Position numbers and translations under genes: made by a program
Shown: positions 32,896 to 40,944 of the stretch, piece after piece
Numbering within the stretch: position 1 is the first letter of the stretch
Layout: the number at the start of each line of letters is the position of its first letter
Assembly: GCA_027002875.1 (NCBI GenBank)
Contig: JALWZC010000102.1
Location: 1 to 41,713 of the forward strand
Direction of reading: 5' to 3'
DNA length: 41,713 bases
From: Desulfurococcales archaeon
Lineage (GTDB): Archaea > Thermoproteota > Thermoprotei_A > Sulfolobales > Desulfurococcaceae
Notes under the pieces: model-generated
Database searches by the model: none
What the model was told of the DNA's origin: nothing
The model's input: the letters and a program-made list of their open reading frames with translations, nothing else

Positions 32896-33273
32896 TTGAG
32901 GACGTATTTATCAATGGAGACAGCATATATCAGGCCCTTCACGAGGGATTTTATCCTTGGAATCATCAAGAAATACGCAGAGACCGCTATGGAATACATT
33001 GGCGAGGTTGAGCAAAACTGGCGGGACGCGGGTATATACTTCGGCTTAGTAATTAATGGATCCTTTGATGATTATTATATAGGCTTATGGATTGAAATGA
33101 ATGATTTAAAAAGGGTTTTGGATATTCTGAAAGGTATTTCGGAGAAGATAGGTGTCAATGAACTGCTTAGAGATAAACACATGGAATACCTATCTATAGA
33201 TTCCCCTTTAACGACTCTTAAGAGAAAGCTCAACAGTAAACTAGTAGTGCTTGGGAGGGGGTTAGATAGGTAG
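32896..33273 (+). CDS. Small protein of unknown function
   Basis: I do not recognise it. 125 residues, mixed alpha/beta by composition, no membrane span, no cysteines that stand out. Seen: FTRDFILGIIKKYAETAMEY (helix), DAGIYFGLVINGSFDDYYIG then LWIEMNDLKRVLDILKGI. The start is TTG at 32896, or an ATG five codons later (32911); the ribosome site is weak for both. Its stop shares one base with the start of the next gene (TAGTG), so both are made together and probably form a unit, with the small soluble protein perhaps attached to the membrane partner. Transcribed divergently from lysS. Confidence 0.6.
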   Translation: MRTYLSMETAYIRPFTRDFILGIIKKYAETAMEYIGEVEQNWRDAGIYFGLVINGSFDDYYIGLWIEMNDLKRVLDILKGISEKIGVNELLRDKHMEYLSIDSPLTTLKRKLNSKLVVLGRGLDR

Positions 33274-33806
33274 TGGCTACGGGAGTGTTTATCGTCTTAA
33301 CCCTCTATTACTATACTACTAGTATTGCAGGAGTTTTCTCGAATTTAGTATCATTATATGTTATGATCAGGATCATAGGTCCAGCTATTGGATTTGTAAT
33401 AGGTTTAATTTTTGTTATTAAATACTATAAGGATGCGAGTCTATTCTTTATTTTAATGACTATATCCTTCTGGACGTCTATGGGTGCGGCTATTGGGTTA
33501 ATAATTTTCCTAGCAATTTACTTCGTACCAAGCATACCATTACCCGGTATCAACCCGGTATACTTGCTCACTGCTATGCTGATCATAGCTGGTGTAACCG
33601 GTCCCCTATCCCTTTGGGACCTATACAGAAGGCTAAAGGAAAGCGAGGAAAGCGAGAACATTCCATTAGATAAAGTTGAGGAGGGGGAGGAGGCTATACA
33701 CGTTATGCAGATTGGTGATGAACCCTCAGAGCTGCCGCCGGATGAAAGGGGAGAAGTCGAGGAGGAAAGCGGAGATGGGGGTTCTAATAGTGGGAATAAT
33801 GATTAA
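33273..33806 (+). CDS. Four-span membrane protein with acidic C-terminal tail
   Basis: Unknown family, 177 residues. Seen: four hydrophobic segments (GVFIVLTLYYYTTSIAGVFS, MIRIIGPAIGFVIGLIFVIK, LFFILMTISFWTSMGAAIGL to IIFLAIYFV, and VYLLTAMLIIAGVTGPLSLW), then about 55 residues very rich in Glu, Asp, Ser and Gly (EEGEEAIHVMQ, ERGEVEEESGDGGSNSG). No transporter or enzyme signature. Start GTG overlapping the stop of the preceding gene by one base, with GGGAGGGGG about 12 bases before it. The tail is probably cytoplasmic or unstructured and may bind cations or a basic partner, but this is speculation. Confidence 0.65.
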   Translation: MATGVFIVLTLYYYTTSIAGVFSNLVSLYVMIRIIGPAIGFVIGLIFVIKYYKDASLFFILMTISFWTSMGAAIGLIIFLAIYFVPSIPLPGINPVYLLTAMLIIAGVTGPLSLWDLYRRLKESEESENIPLDKVEEGEEAIHVMQIGDEPSELPPDERGEVEEESGDGGSNSGNND

Positions 33807-33882
33807 TAACTAGACTCTATTTTAATCCATAATATAACATGTTTACCTTTACGCATAGTAGTGTTTGAATGGTGTTGTCTAA

Positions 33883-36795
33883 ATGAGTAGCAGGCAAAAC
33901 TTCCTGGAATGGCTTCGAGGAATAGAAGCTAAATGGCAGGCTGAATGGCGTAGGAGTCGTTTATTTGAGCCAGTTGTTGATCCCGGTAGGCTTGTTTACT
34001 TTATAACAGTCCCCTACCCCTATACTAATGGTCCCCTACATATTGGGCATGGCCGGACTTATACTATTGGAGACATCGTCGCCCGTTACAAGAGGATGCG
34101 CGGGTACAACGTGCTGTTCCCAATGGCTTTCCACGTAACTGGTACGCCGATAATAGCTGTTTCGGAGAGGATTAGGAGGGGGGAGGAGAAGATCATTGAT
34201 CGTTACAGGAAGTATGTATCAATATACGTCAAGGACCCAAAGGAGATCGATAGGGTTATAGAGTCCTTCAAAGACCCCTTAAACTTAGCAGTATTCTTCG
34301 CTGAGAGGATACACTCAGACTTCGACGCGTTAGGATACAGTATTGATTGGAGGAGGAGATTCCACACAGCAGAGAAAATCTATAATGCATTTGTAACCTG
34401 GCAGTTCCTAAGGTTAAAGGAGAAGGGGTTAATCACGCGGGGAGACCACATAGTAACCTACTGCCTACTACATAAGCAGCCTGAGGGAGAGGATGATATT
34501 CAGGATGCAGACGTTAACCCCGTCGAGATACTCGAGTTCACCGCGGTCAAGTTCGAACTACTAGATGAGCCCGGTACAAGCCTTGTAGCTGCAACCCTCC
34601 GCCCCGAGACACTCTTCGGAGCAACGAACCTATGGGTTCACCCCGACGCGGATTACGTGCTTGTTGAATGGCGTGGTGAAAAAATCATAGTCTCCAGGGA
34701 AGCCCTTGTTAAGCTGGAGCATCAGCATCCGGACGATGAATTCAGGGTTATACGGGAGTTTAAAGGCTCCGTGTTAATAGGTAGGACAGCTGTTTCACCC
34801 CTCGGGCATAAATTACTTGTGCTACCAGCGTTCTTTGTAGACCCCGACAATGCTACGGGGATCGTTTACAGCGAGCCCAGCGATGCACCCTACGACTACG
34901 TAGCACTAGTGTGGATTAAGAAGCACCCCGAAATACTAGAGAAATACGGCGTAGACCCAGAGATCGTTAAGAAGATTGAGCCTGTTAAGATAATAGATGT
35001 ACCCGGCGTAAAGGGCCACCATGCCGGCAGTGTAGTTGAGGAAATGGGTATCGAGGATCCCCTCGACCCTAGGCTTGTAGAGGCTACTAAGAGGGTTTAC
35101 AAGGAACAATACTATAAGGGAGTAATGATCGTCGATGACCCGGAGTTTAAGGGGCTACCTGTAAGGGAGGCTAAGGAAAAGATAAAGGAGAAGCTTGCAG
35201 AGATGGGTAAAGCCTTCCCATTCTACGAGTTAAACCGTAAAGCCTACTGCCGGGCGGGGGGCAAGATTATTGCTGCGAGGATTAAGGGGCAGTGGTTCCT
35301 AGACTATAGTGTTCCTTGGTGGAAGGAGAAGACAAGAAGGTATGTTGAGGAGAAACTAGTGATCCTTCCGAAGAAGTATAAGAAGGCGATGCTAGACGCG
35401 ATCGACTGGCTCGAGAAGAGGCCCTGCGCGCGTAAGAGGGGGCTGGGTACTAGGCTACCCTTCGATCCGGAATGGATTATTGAGAGCCTAAGCGATTCAA
35501 CGATCTATATGGCTTTCTACACGATAGCCCACATTATCCGTAGGGAGGGTATTAGGGGTGAACAGCTAGTTCCGGAAGTATTCGACTACGTATTCTATGG
35601 GAAAGGTGATCCCGTTAAACTATCCGAGGAAACAGGTATCCCGGTGGAAGTACTCGAGGAGATGAGGAGGGAGTTCACCTACTGGTACCCGGTTGATCAG
35701 AGGCATACGGGTATAGCGCATATAAGCAATCACTTATCCTTCTTCGTCTACCACCACGTAGCCCTGTTCCCCGAGAAGTACTGGCCGAAAATGATCACGC
35801 TTAACGAGATGGTTATACGGGAAGGAGCGAAGATGAGTAAAAGCAAGGGAAACGTTATACTCCTAAGAGATATTGTTGAGAAGTATAGTGCAGATCTATA
35901 CAGATTATACATTGCTGGAAGCGCGAACCTAGACGCAGTACTAGACTGGAGGGAGAAGTATGTTGCAATGGCTAGCGAAGCACTACGCAGGTTTACAGCG
36001 CTAGTGGAGAAAGCAATCGCTAACGAGTGTGGTGAGATTAGGCCTGTAAGGCTCATCGATAAATGGTTCTACTCGAGATTCAATAGGATAGTAAGGGATG
36101 CAACCAACCACCTCGAGAACATGGAGATCAGGGACTACGTGCAGAAGAGCTTCTATGGAGTAATGAATATATTAGACCATTACAGGGACCGTACAAGCGT
36201 CGGGGAAGCATCCTGTATGCTGAGACAAGTAGTGGATAAGTGGATCAGGATGGTAGCACCGCTAATACCACACCTAGCCGAGGAACTATGGAGCAGGATG
36301 GGTGGTGAGGGATTCGTGTCAGTTGCGGATTGGCCACTGCCGGATGAATCATTAATTGATGAGAAAGCAGAAGTACTCGAGGATTCGATTACGAGGTTTA
36401 TCGACGATGTTAAAAATGTTCTCGGAGTATTAAAGGAGAAGCCGTCAAGGATCACGATCATAATAGCCTCTCCATGGAAGTATGAAGCATTAAAACTAGC
36501 AGCGGAGGGCAGGGGGCTTAGGGAGATCATTAATGTTATCAGGGAGAAGTATGCTTTAAAGGGTAGGGAGAAGGAAATCGCTAACCTGGTGAATAACTAC
36601 CGTAGATCACCTCTCAGCGGCGTAGAAATAGTCGAGCCAGACGACGAATACGAAGCCTTCAGGGAGGCACTACCCTATATTGAGAAGAAGACTGGGCTAA
36701 AGCCAGCACTACTCTGGGAGGAGGAAGCAAGGGCTAAGGGGCTAGTTAAGGCTTCTAAGGCTTCACCTCTAAAACCGGCCTTTTACATTGAGTAA
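33883..36795 (+). CDS. leuS: Leucyl-tRNA synthetase, archaeal type
   Basis: A 970-residue class I synthetase. Seen: VPYPYTNGPLHIGHGRTYTI with HIGH at residues 53-56, YNVLFPMAFHVTGTPI, the CP1 editing domain with AATLRPETLFGATNLWVHPD (TRPET-like) and GVKGHHAGSVVEEMGI, then TYWYPVDQRHTGIAHISNHL, MVIREGAKMSKSKGNVILLR with KMSKS at 650-654, YIAGSANLDAVLDWREKYVA, and an anticodon domain with LIPHLAEELWSRMGG. The C-terminal extension ends PYIEKKTGLKPALLWEEEAR, as in archaeal LeuRS. Catalytic and proofreading domains are both complete. ATG start about eight bases after GGTG. It follows the small membrane-protein pair and precedes a phosphoribosyltransferase gene, both on the same strand. Confidence 0.96.
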   Translation: MSSRQNFLEWLRGIEAKWQAEWRRSRLFEPVVDPGRLVYFITVPYPYTNGPLHIGHGRTYTIGDIVARYKRMRGYNVLFPMAFHVTGTPIIAVSERIRRGEEKIIDRYRKYVSIYVKDPKEIDRVIESFKDPLNLAVFFAERIHSDFDALGYSIDWRRRFHTAEKIYNAFVTWQFLRLKEKGLITRGDHIVTYCLLHKQPEGEDDIQDADVNPVEILEFTAVKFELLDEPGTSLVAATLRPETLFGATNLWVHPDADYVLVEWRGEKIIVSREALVKLEHQHPDDEFRVIREFKGSVLIGRTAVSPLGHKLLVLPAFFVDPDNATGIVYSEPSDAPYDYVALVWIKKHPEILEKYGVDPEIVKKIEPVKIIDVPGVKGHHAGSVVEEMGIEDPLDPRLVEATKRVYKEQYYKGVMIVDDPEFKGLPVREAKEKIKEKLAEMGKAFPFYELNRKAYCRAGGKIIAARIKGQWFLDYSVPWWKEKTRRYVEEKLVILPKKYKKAMLDAIDWLEKRPCARKRGLGTRLPFDPEWIIESLSDSTIYMAFYTIAHIIRREGIRGEQLVPEVFDYVFYGKGDPVKLSEETGIPVEVLEEMRREFTYWYPVDQRHTGIAHISNHLSFFVYHHVALFPEKYWPKMITLNEMVIREGAKMSKSKGNVILLRDIVEKYSADLYRLYIAGSANLDAVLDWREKYVAMASEALRRFTALVEKAIANECGEIRPVRLIDKWFYSRFNRIVRDATNHLENMEIRDYVQKSFYGVMNILDHYRDRTSVGEASCMLRQVVDKWIRMVAPLIPHLAEELWSRMGGEGFVSVADWPLPDESLIDEKAEVLEDSITRFIDDVKNVLGVLKEKPSRITIIIASPWKYEALKLAAEGRGLREIINVIREKYALKGREKEIANLVNNYRRSPLSGVEIVEPDDEYEAFREALPYIEKKTGLKPALLWEEEARAKGLVKASKASPLKPAFYIE

Positions 36796-36868
36796 CCAGT
36801 TTTCCAAGCTTGTCTTCATATTCTTTGAAGGGTAGGGTTTATCAGTTATAACGCTGATATAATTATAC

Positions 36869-37417
36869 ATGGCCCGGGATAAGACGCGTATTAGATACGT
36901 AGACTGGAAGACTCTTCATAGACTAGCTGCAGAGCTAGCTAAGAAAATCCACCTTGACGATTATAAGCCTAATATCGTCTACGCAGTATTAAAGGGAGGA
37001 TTAATACCTGCAAGGATAATAGGAGACCTCCTCGGAGTCGAAGAGATCGGTGTGTTAGGGGTTAAATTCTACTACTCACCCGGGATGAAGAGGCATAAAC
37101 CAGTACTAACAATACCGCCAACACCCCCACCTAGGAGGGATCATAGAATTCTAGTCATCGATGACATTATAGATTCCGGGAAAACTATGCAATTAGTGAT
37201 AGATGAAATAAACCGATACGATGTAGAGGTTTTCAGAACAGCGTCCATATACTACAAGCCTTGGAGCATCTATAAGCCCGACTACTACATTGAAGAAACA
37301 AGGGATTGGGTAATCTACCCGTGGGAGCTTGGGGAATCGCTTAGAAAAGGTATAATAATTAAAGACTTAGATGATGCGACTATTGATATACTCGACATGG
37401 TAGAGTCTATAATATAA
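36869..37417 (+). CDS. Purine/xanthine phosphoribosyltransferase-like protein
   Basis: A 182-residue type I phosphoribosyltransferase. Seen: VDWKTLHRLAAELAKKIHLD opening; YAVLKGGLIPARIIGDLLGV with the family's (K/R)GG-x-PA segment; the PRPP loop ILVIDDIIDSGKTMQLVIDE at about residues 93-112; TASIYYKPWSIYKPDYYIEE; and WVIYPWELGESLR near the end, as in archaeal COG2236 proteins. Known: such enzymes join PRPP with a purine base (hypoxanthine, xanthine or guanine) to salvage nucleotides. The exact base cannot be read. Start ATG at 36869; there is a TATA-like TTATAA about 20-25 bases upstream and no clear ribosome site, so it may be leaderless. About 70 bases after leuS. Confidence 0.87.
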   Translation: MARDKTRIRYVDWKTLHRLAAELAKKIHLDDYKPNIVYAVLKGGLIPARIIGDLLGVEEIGVLGVKFYYSPGMKRHKPVLTIPPTPPPRRDHRILVIDDIIDSGKTMQLVIDEINRYDVEVFRTASIYYKPWSIYKPDYYIEETRDWVIYPWELGESLRKGIIIKDLDDATIDILDMVESII

Positions 37418-37445
37418 TGAGAATTTCTCCGCTATATTATACTTC

Positions 37446-37513
37446 ATTGCACCGATAAGGTTAAGTATATAGGAAGGCTAAATAACACCGATAGAAGCCT
37501 TTTTCGGTGCAAT
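37446..37513 (+). promoter_or_regulatory. Promoter region with 10-bp inverted repeat and overlapping ribosome site
   Basis: ATTGCACCGA (37446-37455) and its exact reverse complement TCGGTGCAAT (37504-37513) flank a TATA-like AGTATATAGG (about 37464-37473). The downstream arm contains the ribosome site GGTGC of the gene starting at 37517. A third copy of CACCGA at 37486-37491 could pair with TCGGTG in place of the first. Either an operator pair around the promoter or an RNA hairpin hiding the ribosome site is possible. Confidence 0.5.
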
Positions 37514-37516
37514 AAA

Positions 37517-39181
37517 TTGAAGTCTAGAACATTGATAACCGGATTACTGATTTTGGTCCTAATAGTGGGCCGGACCGTGATAGCCGGATATGTTGAATGG
37601 GCTGATTATAAGGACGCGATAGTATTTAACGGCGTCTCCTATCCGGTGCTAGATACTAGGGGTTGCTCAGCTACGAAATATAATGGTTCAAGCAATACAC
37701 CAGTCATAATCTATGCAGGATACTACGTCGAAAACACTACATCAGGCTTAAATGAATCGATTATCAGGAGTGTTGACGAAAACGACACGGAGATCCGGTT
37801 AGTTCGAGTATATTCAACCCAGTACTTGAGGACAAAGATTGAGGGTATAGATGTATCACCCAGCAACGACTACGTTGCAATGATCTATAACCTGGACGAG
37901 TTGAAGGATGGTGATGCGGCACTGATAATATCTGATCTAAACCTGGACTATGAGGATGAATTCATATACGACGGTTACAATGCGACTATTAATTTTACAA
38001 GATTCTTTAATGTATATGCTTCTCAGAACGGTGTAGTCTATGTTGTAGGTTATATCTATGATTCAGGGAATAATGCATATTATGGACTACTAGGGGAGTA
38101 TATCTGGGACGGTAATAACCTGAGACTAAATCGTACAGTATTCTTCAGCTTCAACGACCCCAATGGTATTAGCGATAATCTCTTGTTTACTGATGTATTA
38201 GTTGGTCCGGATAGATACCTATACGTTGCAGGTTATATACCATACGTAGATAGTCAAGGAAACGTATATGATTATAAGGGCGAAGTATTGAAGATCGATC
38301 CTAGGAGTCTAGACGTTGTAGCAGAACATATTGTTCCGCTGTATAATTCGGACGGATATGTTGGATCAGGAACGGTTACTGGGAACATCGCCGCGGATGA
38401 CTCATATATATACTATCAGTTTAACACACTATCGGACACTTACCCCTATACCCGGGCAGTATTATTCGGCAAACTCGATACTTCTCTAAATCCCGTATGG
38501 ACTCATTCCTGGGACAATAAGACTTCAAACGAGCTAGGATACGATTTAGCAGTTACACAGTTAAACCTAACAATAATCGGGTTAACTGATAATAACTACG
38601 GGATCACAGTATTCAACTATTCTAACGCTGCAGTATTATCACTAGACCCAGCAACCGGGGATCCTAAATACTTGTTACTAGTAGGCGGTAACGACTCGGA
38701 GTCATTCGCATATCACGCGATAGACCCTAACGGATATTTATACACTCTGGGAACGACAAGAACAAAGTCAAACAACCTATACGAAGCCCGTATATCTGCA
38801 CAATACATTAACATATCTACTTTCTCAAAAACGTTAAAGAATATTGAAGGGATTAAACTGTACCCTAGAGGTGTAATCATTCCATTCGCTGGAAACAAGG
38901 CTGCAGTTAATACTCTAGGGAAACCTTCAACTATTAGATTATTAACGGAGATCGGTAGGAAAAAGCCTAATATTAAACTCCTATATATACCTGGGAAACC
39001 CAATGTTATGGCTACAAGGAGTGGTGATCCACCTGGGTTATTAGTGAAATACTCTGTCCCAGCTGGCTTACCATCAACACCTCCACCACCCATTCCCGAG
39101 GACAGAATACTGGTGCTTGCTGGTGTTCTATCAATGCTGCTAGTATCCATCGTATTCCACCGTGTGAGGACTAGGCGTTAG
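37517..39181 (+). CDS. Large exported protein with propeller-like ectodomain, Pro-rich stalk and C-terminal anchor
   Basis: Unknown family, 554 residues. Seen: signal peptide-like LITGLLILVLIVGRTVIAG, then an ectodomain with recurring strand-rich units such as VVYVVGYIYDSGNNAYYGLL, YLYVAGYIPYVDSQGNVYDY, YIYYQFNTLSDTYPYTRAVL and YLYTLGTTRTKSNNLYEARI. The V.(V/L)(A/G)GY repeats about 60-70 residues apart suggest a beta-propeller. Many N-glycosylation sites are present. Near the end LPSTPPPPIPEDR is a Pro-rich stalk followed by a membrane span ILVLAGVLSMLLVSIVFHRV and an RTRR tail. Inferred: a surface binding or S-layer-associated protein. TTG start six bases after GGTGC. The inverted repeat around its promoter is described separately. 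Confidence 0.72.
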   Translation: MKSRTLITGLLILVLIVGRTVIAGYVEWADYKDAIVFNGVSYPVLDTRGCSATKYNGSSNTPVIIYAGYYVENTTSGLNESIIRSVDENDTEIRLVRVYSTQYLRTKIEGIDVSPSNDYVAMIYNLDELKDGDAALIISDLNLDYEDEFIYDGYNATINFTRFFNVYASQNGVVYVVGYIYDSGNNAYYGLLGEYIWDGNNLRLNRTVFFSFNDPNGISDNLLFTDVLVGPDRYLYVAGYIPYVDSQGNVYDYKGEVLKIDPRSLDVVAEHIVPLYNSDGYVGSGTVTGNIAADDSYIYYQFNTLSDTYPYTRAVLFGKLDTSLNPVWTHSWDNKTSNELGYDLAVTQLNLTIIGLTDNNYGITVFNYSNAAVLSLDPATGDPKYLLLVGGNDSESFAYHAIDPNGYLYTLGTTRTKSNNLYEARISAQYINISTFSKTLKNIEGIKLYPRGVIIPFAGNKAAVNTLGKPSTIRLLTEIGRKKPNIKLLYIPGKPNVMATRSGDPPGLLVKYSVPAGLPSTPPPPIPEDRILVLAGVLSMLLVSIVFHRVRTRR

Positions 39182-39202
39182 CGATCGCTTATCAAGGATT
39201 AA

Positions 39203-39970
39203 TCATAGTTGCGGTAATACATACCTGTAACTGTCGAGTTCGACTTCTCTGAGCTTCACTCCATATATCTTCGAGAGGTTCCCGGCTCTAACGACTCGGT
39301 TTGTCTCGCCTTGTTCAAGTATTCGACCATTATGTATTATAACCGTGTTATCCGCCGTTAAGAGGGCTTCGTTGGGATCATGAGTTGTATATATTATTGT
39401 TTTGCCCTGATTAACCAGCTGCTTAACGATCCGTAGAACCCTGATCTTATTTCCAATATCCAAATGGCTCGTAGGCTCATCCATTAAGATGATCTTTGAC
39501 TCCTGCGCTATAGCTTTAGCAATCATTACTAGTTGTCTCTCACCACCACTTAGACTATTTACGGGTCTATCATGGAATCTCCATAGATCCATTTCCTCGA
39601 GTAATGTTAAAACAATAGTTTCATCCCTTGGGGTTGGTGTTGATAGGAATCCTAGATGGGGGGCTCTACCTAGCAGTACGTACTCGTAGACGCTGAGAGG
39701 GATGTTCGGGGGATCCTGCGGCACCCACGATATTAGCCTCGCCTTATCCCTCGGAGAATATTCTTTCAACGGCTTACCGTATAGTATTATCCCTCCCTTC
39801 CAAGGCTTCTCGACTCCGAGGATGAGTTTTAGTAGTGTCGATTTACCAGCGCCGTTCGGGCCTAGTATCGCCATAATCGTTGATTCCTTAACTGTTAGCG
39901 ATACATTGCTTAAGACAGGTGATCCCGGCTCGTATCCGAATTCTATCCTTTCTAGTTTCAGCGCCTCCAT
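39203..39970 (-). CDS. ABC transporter ATP-binding protein, FecE/BtuD type
   Basis: A 255-residue ATPase of a metal-chelate importer. Seen: LKLERIEFGYEPGSPVLSNV opening, Walker A ILGPNGAGKSTLLKLILGVE, Q-loop RLISWVPQDPPNIPLSVYEY, LLGRAPHLGF (typical of FecE/BtuD/FhuC), signature VNSLSGGERQLVMIAKAIAQ, Walker B KIILMDEPTSHLDIGNKIRV and switch His in IIYTTHDPNEALL. All residues needed for ATP hydrolysis are present. ATG start overlapping the permease gene by 13 bases. Third gene of the operon binding protein, permease, ATPase. Known ligands of such systems are cobalamin, heme and ferric siderophores; the ligand here is not determined. Confidence 0.93.
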   Translation of the reverse strand: MEALKLERIEFGYEPGSPVLSNVSLTVKESTIMAILGPNGAGKSTLLKLILGVEKPWKGGIILYGKPLKEYSPRDKARLISWVPQDPPNIPLSVYEYVLLGRAPHLGFLSTPTPRDETIVLTLLEEMDLWRFHDRPVNSLSGGERQLVMIAKAIAQESKIILMDEPTSHLDIGNKIRVLRIVKQLVNQGKTIIYTTHDPNEALLTADNTVIIHNGRILEQGETNRVVRAGNLSKIYGVKLREVELDSYRYVLPQL

Positions 39971-40944
39971 TTCAATGATCGCCTACTGAGTATTAATACA
40001 AATACGGGTGCTGAGACTACGCTTACAACAATGCCCAGTGGGATCTCGTAGGATGTAGCTGATCTAGCGTATGTGTCGCATAGTAATAGTATAATTCCCC
40101 CGATAAGGCCTGATCCAGGTATAACGTACCTGTTATCAGCCCCGAAAAGAGCCCTGGCTAGGTGGGGCATTAATAGGCCGATCCATGCTATTGAGCCGGC
40201 GACACTGGTCGATGCTGAAACTATCAGTGAGCCGAAGCCGATCAGTAGTCCACGGTATAATCTCGGGTTTACTCCGAGGCTGTGGGCTTCTTCATCGCTC
40301 AGTCCCAATATGTTAACCCTCCACCTTAAGAGGTGGAAAGCAATTATACCTGCTAATATCACGGGCCCAGCGTATAATACGTCCCTCCAGCCTCTACCGT
40401 TGAGGCTTCCAAGGAGCCAGAAAGTAATCGTTGGTAGTACCTGGTAGGGGTCGGCGAGGAATTTCAACAAGCCTATCAGTGCGGAGGAGAAAGCCGATAC
40501 AGCCATGCCTGCAAGTATTAATCGCAGTACGCTTCCACCATACTTTATCGCCCGGCTGAGCCATAAAACCATGAGAGTAGCTATTAGCCCGGTAATAAAG
40601 CCGGACAACTCTATTAGTACCCGGTTAGTACCGATCCAGAGTATTGCGGCTGCAACACCTACGGCGGCACCATCAGTTGTCCCAAGTATTTTCGGGCTCG
40701 CCAATGGGTTTTTAAAGATAGACTGGTAAACCGCTCCAGTCATTGCTAAGCCCGTTCCAATTAGTATTCCGAGTATTATCCTTGGAAGCCTTAGATCATA
40801 GACTACTCCTCTAAGGGTCCCAGTCCACATTGATGGTAGGAGCGGCGTTGGGAGTCGGCCGGTTATTAGTGACAGGTAAAACGATCCCAGCAGTAATAGG
40901 AAGAGGAGGAAAAACCACTTAGCAGTATTTTCGTGGTGCTTCAA
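39958..40944 (-). CDS. FecCD/BtuC-family ABC importer permease
   Basis: A 328-residue permease with about nine or ten spans. Seen: WFFLLFLLLLGSFYLSLITG, LRLPRIILGILIGTGLAMTG (the RLPR..l..l.G..La.sG signature of FecCD), AVYQSIFKNPLASPKILGTT (the Q...rNPLa.P.ilG.. signature), LRWRVNILGLSDEEAHSLGV (the coupling loop Lg...A..lGv), AGSIAWIGLLMPHLARALFG (G.i.FiGLivPH..R...G) and EIPLGIVVSVVSAPVFVLIL ending. TTG start overlapping the binding-protein stop by four bases. Works with the adjacent ATPase and binding protein to import a metal chelate across the membrane. Confidence 0.94.
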   Translation of the reverse strand: MKHHENTAKWFFLLFLLLLGSFYLSLITGRLPTPLLPSMWTGTLRGVVYDLRLPRIILGILIGTGLAMTGAVYQSIFKNPLASPKILGTTDGAAVGVAAAILWIGTNRVLIELSGFITGLIATLMVLWLSRAIKYGGSVLRLILAGMAVSAFSSALIGLLKFLADPYQVLPTITFWLLGSLNGRGWRDVLYAGPVILAGIIAFHLLRWRVNILGLSDEEAHSLGVNPRLYRGLLIGFGSLIVSASTSVAGSIAWIGLLMPHLARALFGADNRYVIPGSGLIGGIILLLCDTYARSATSYEIPLGIVVSVVSAPVFVLILSRRSLKWRR

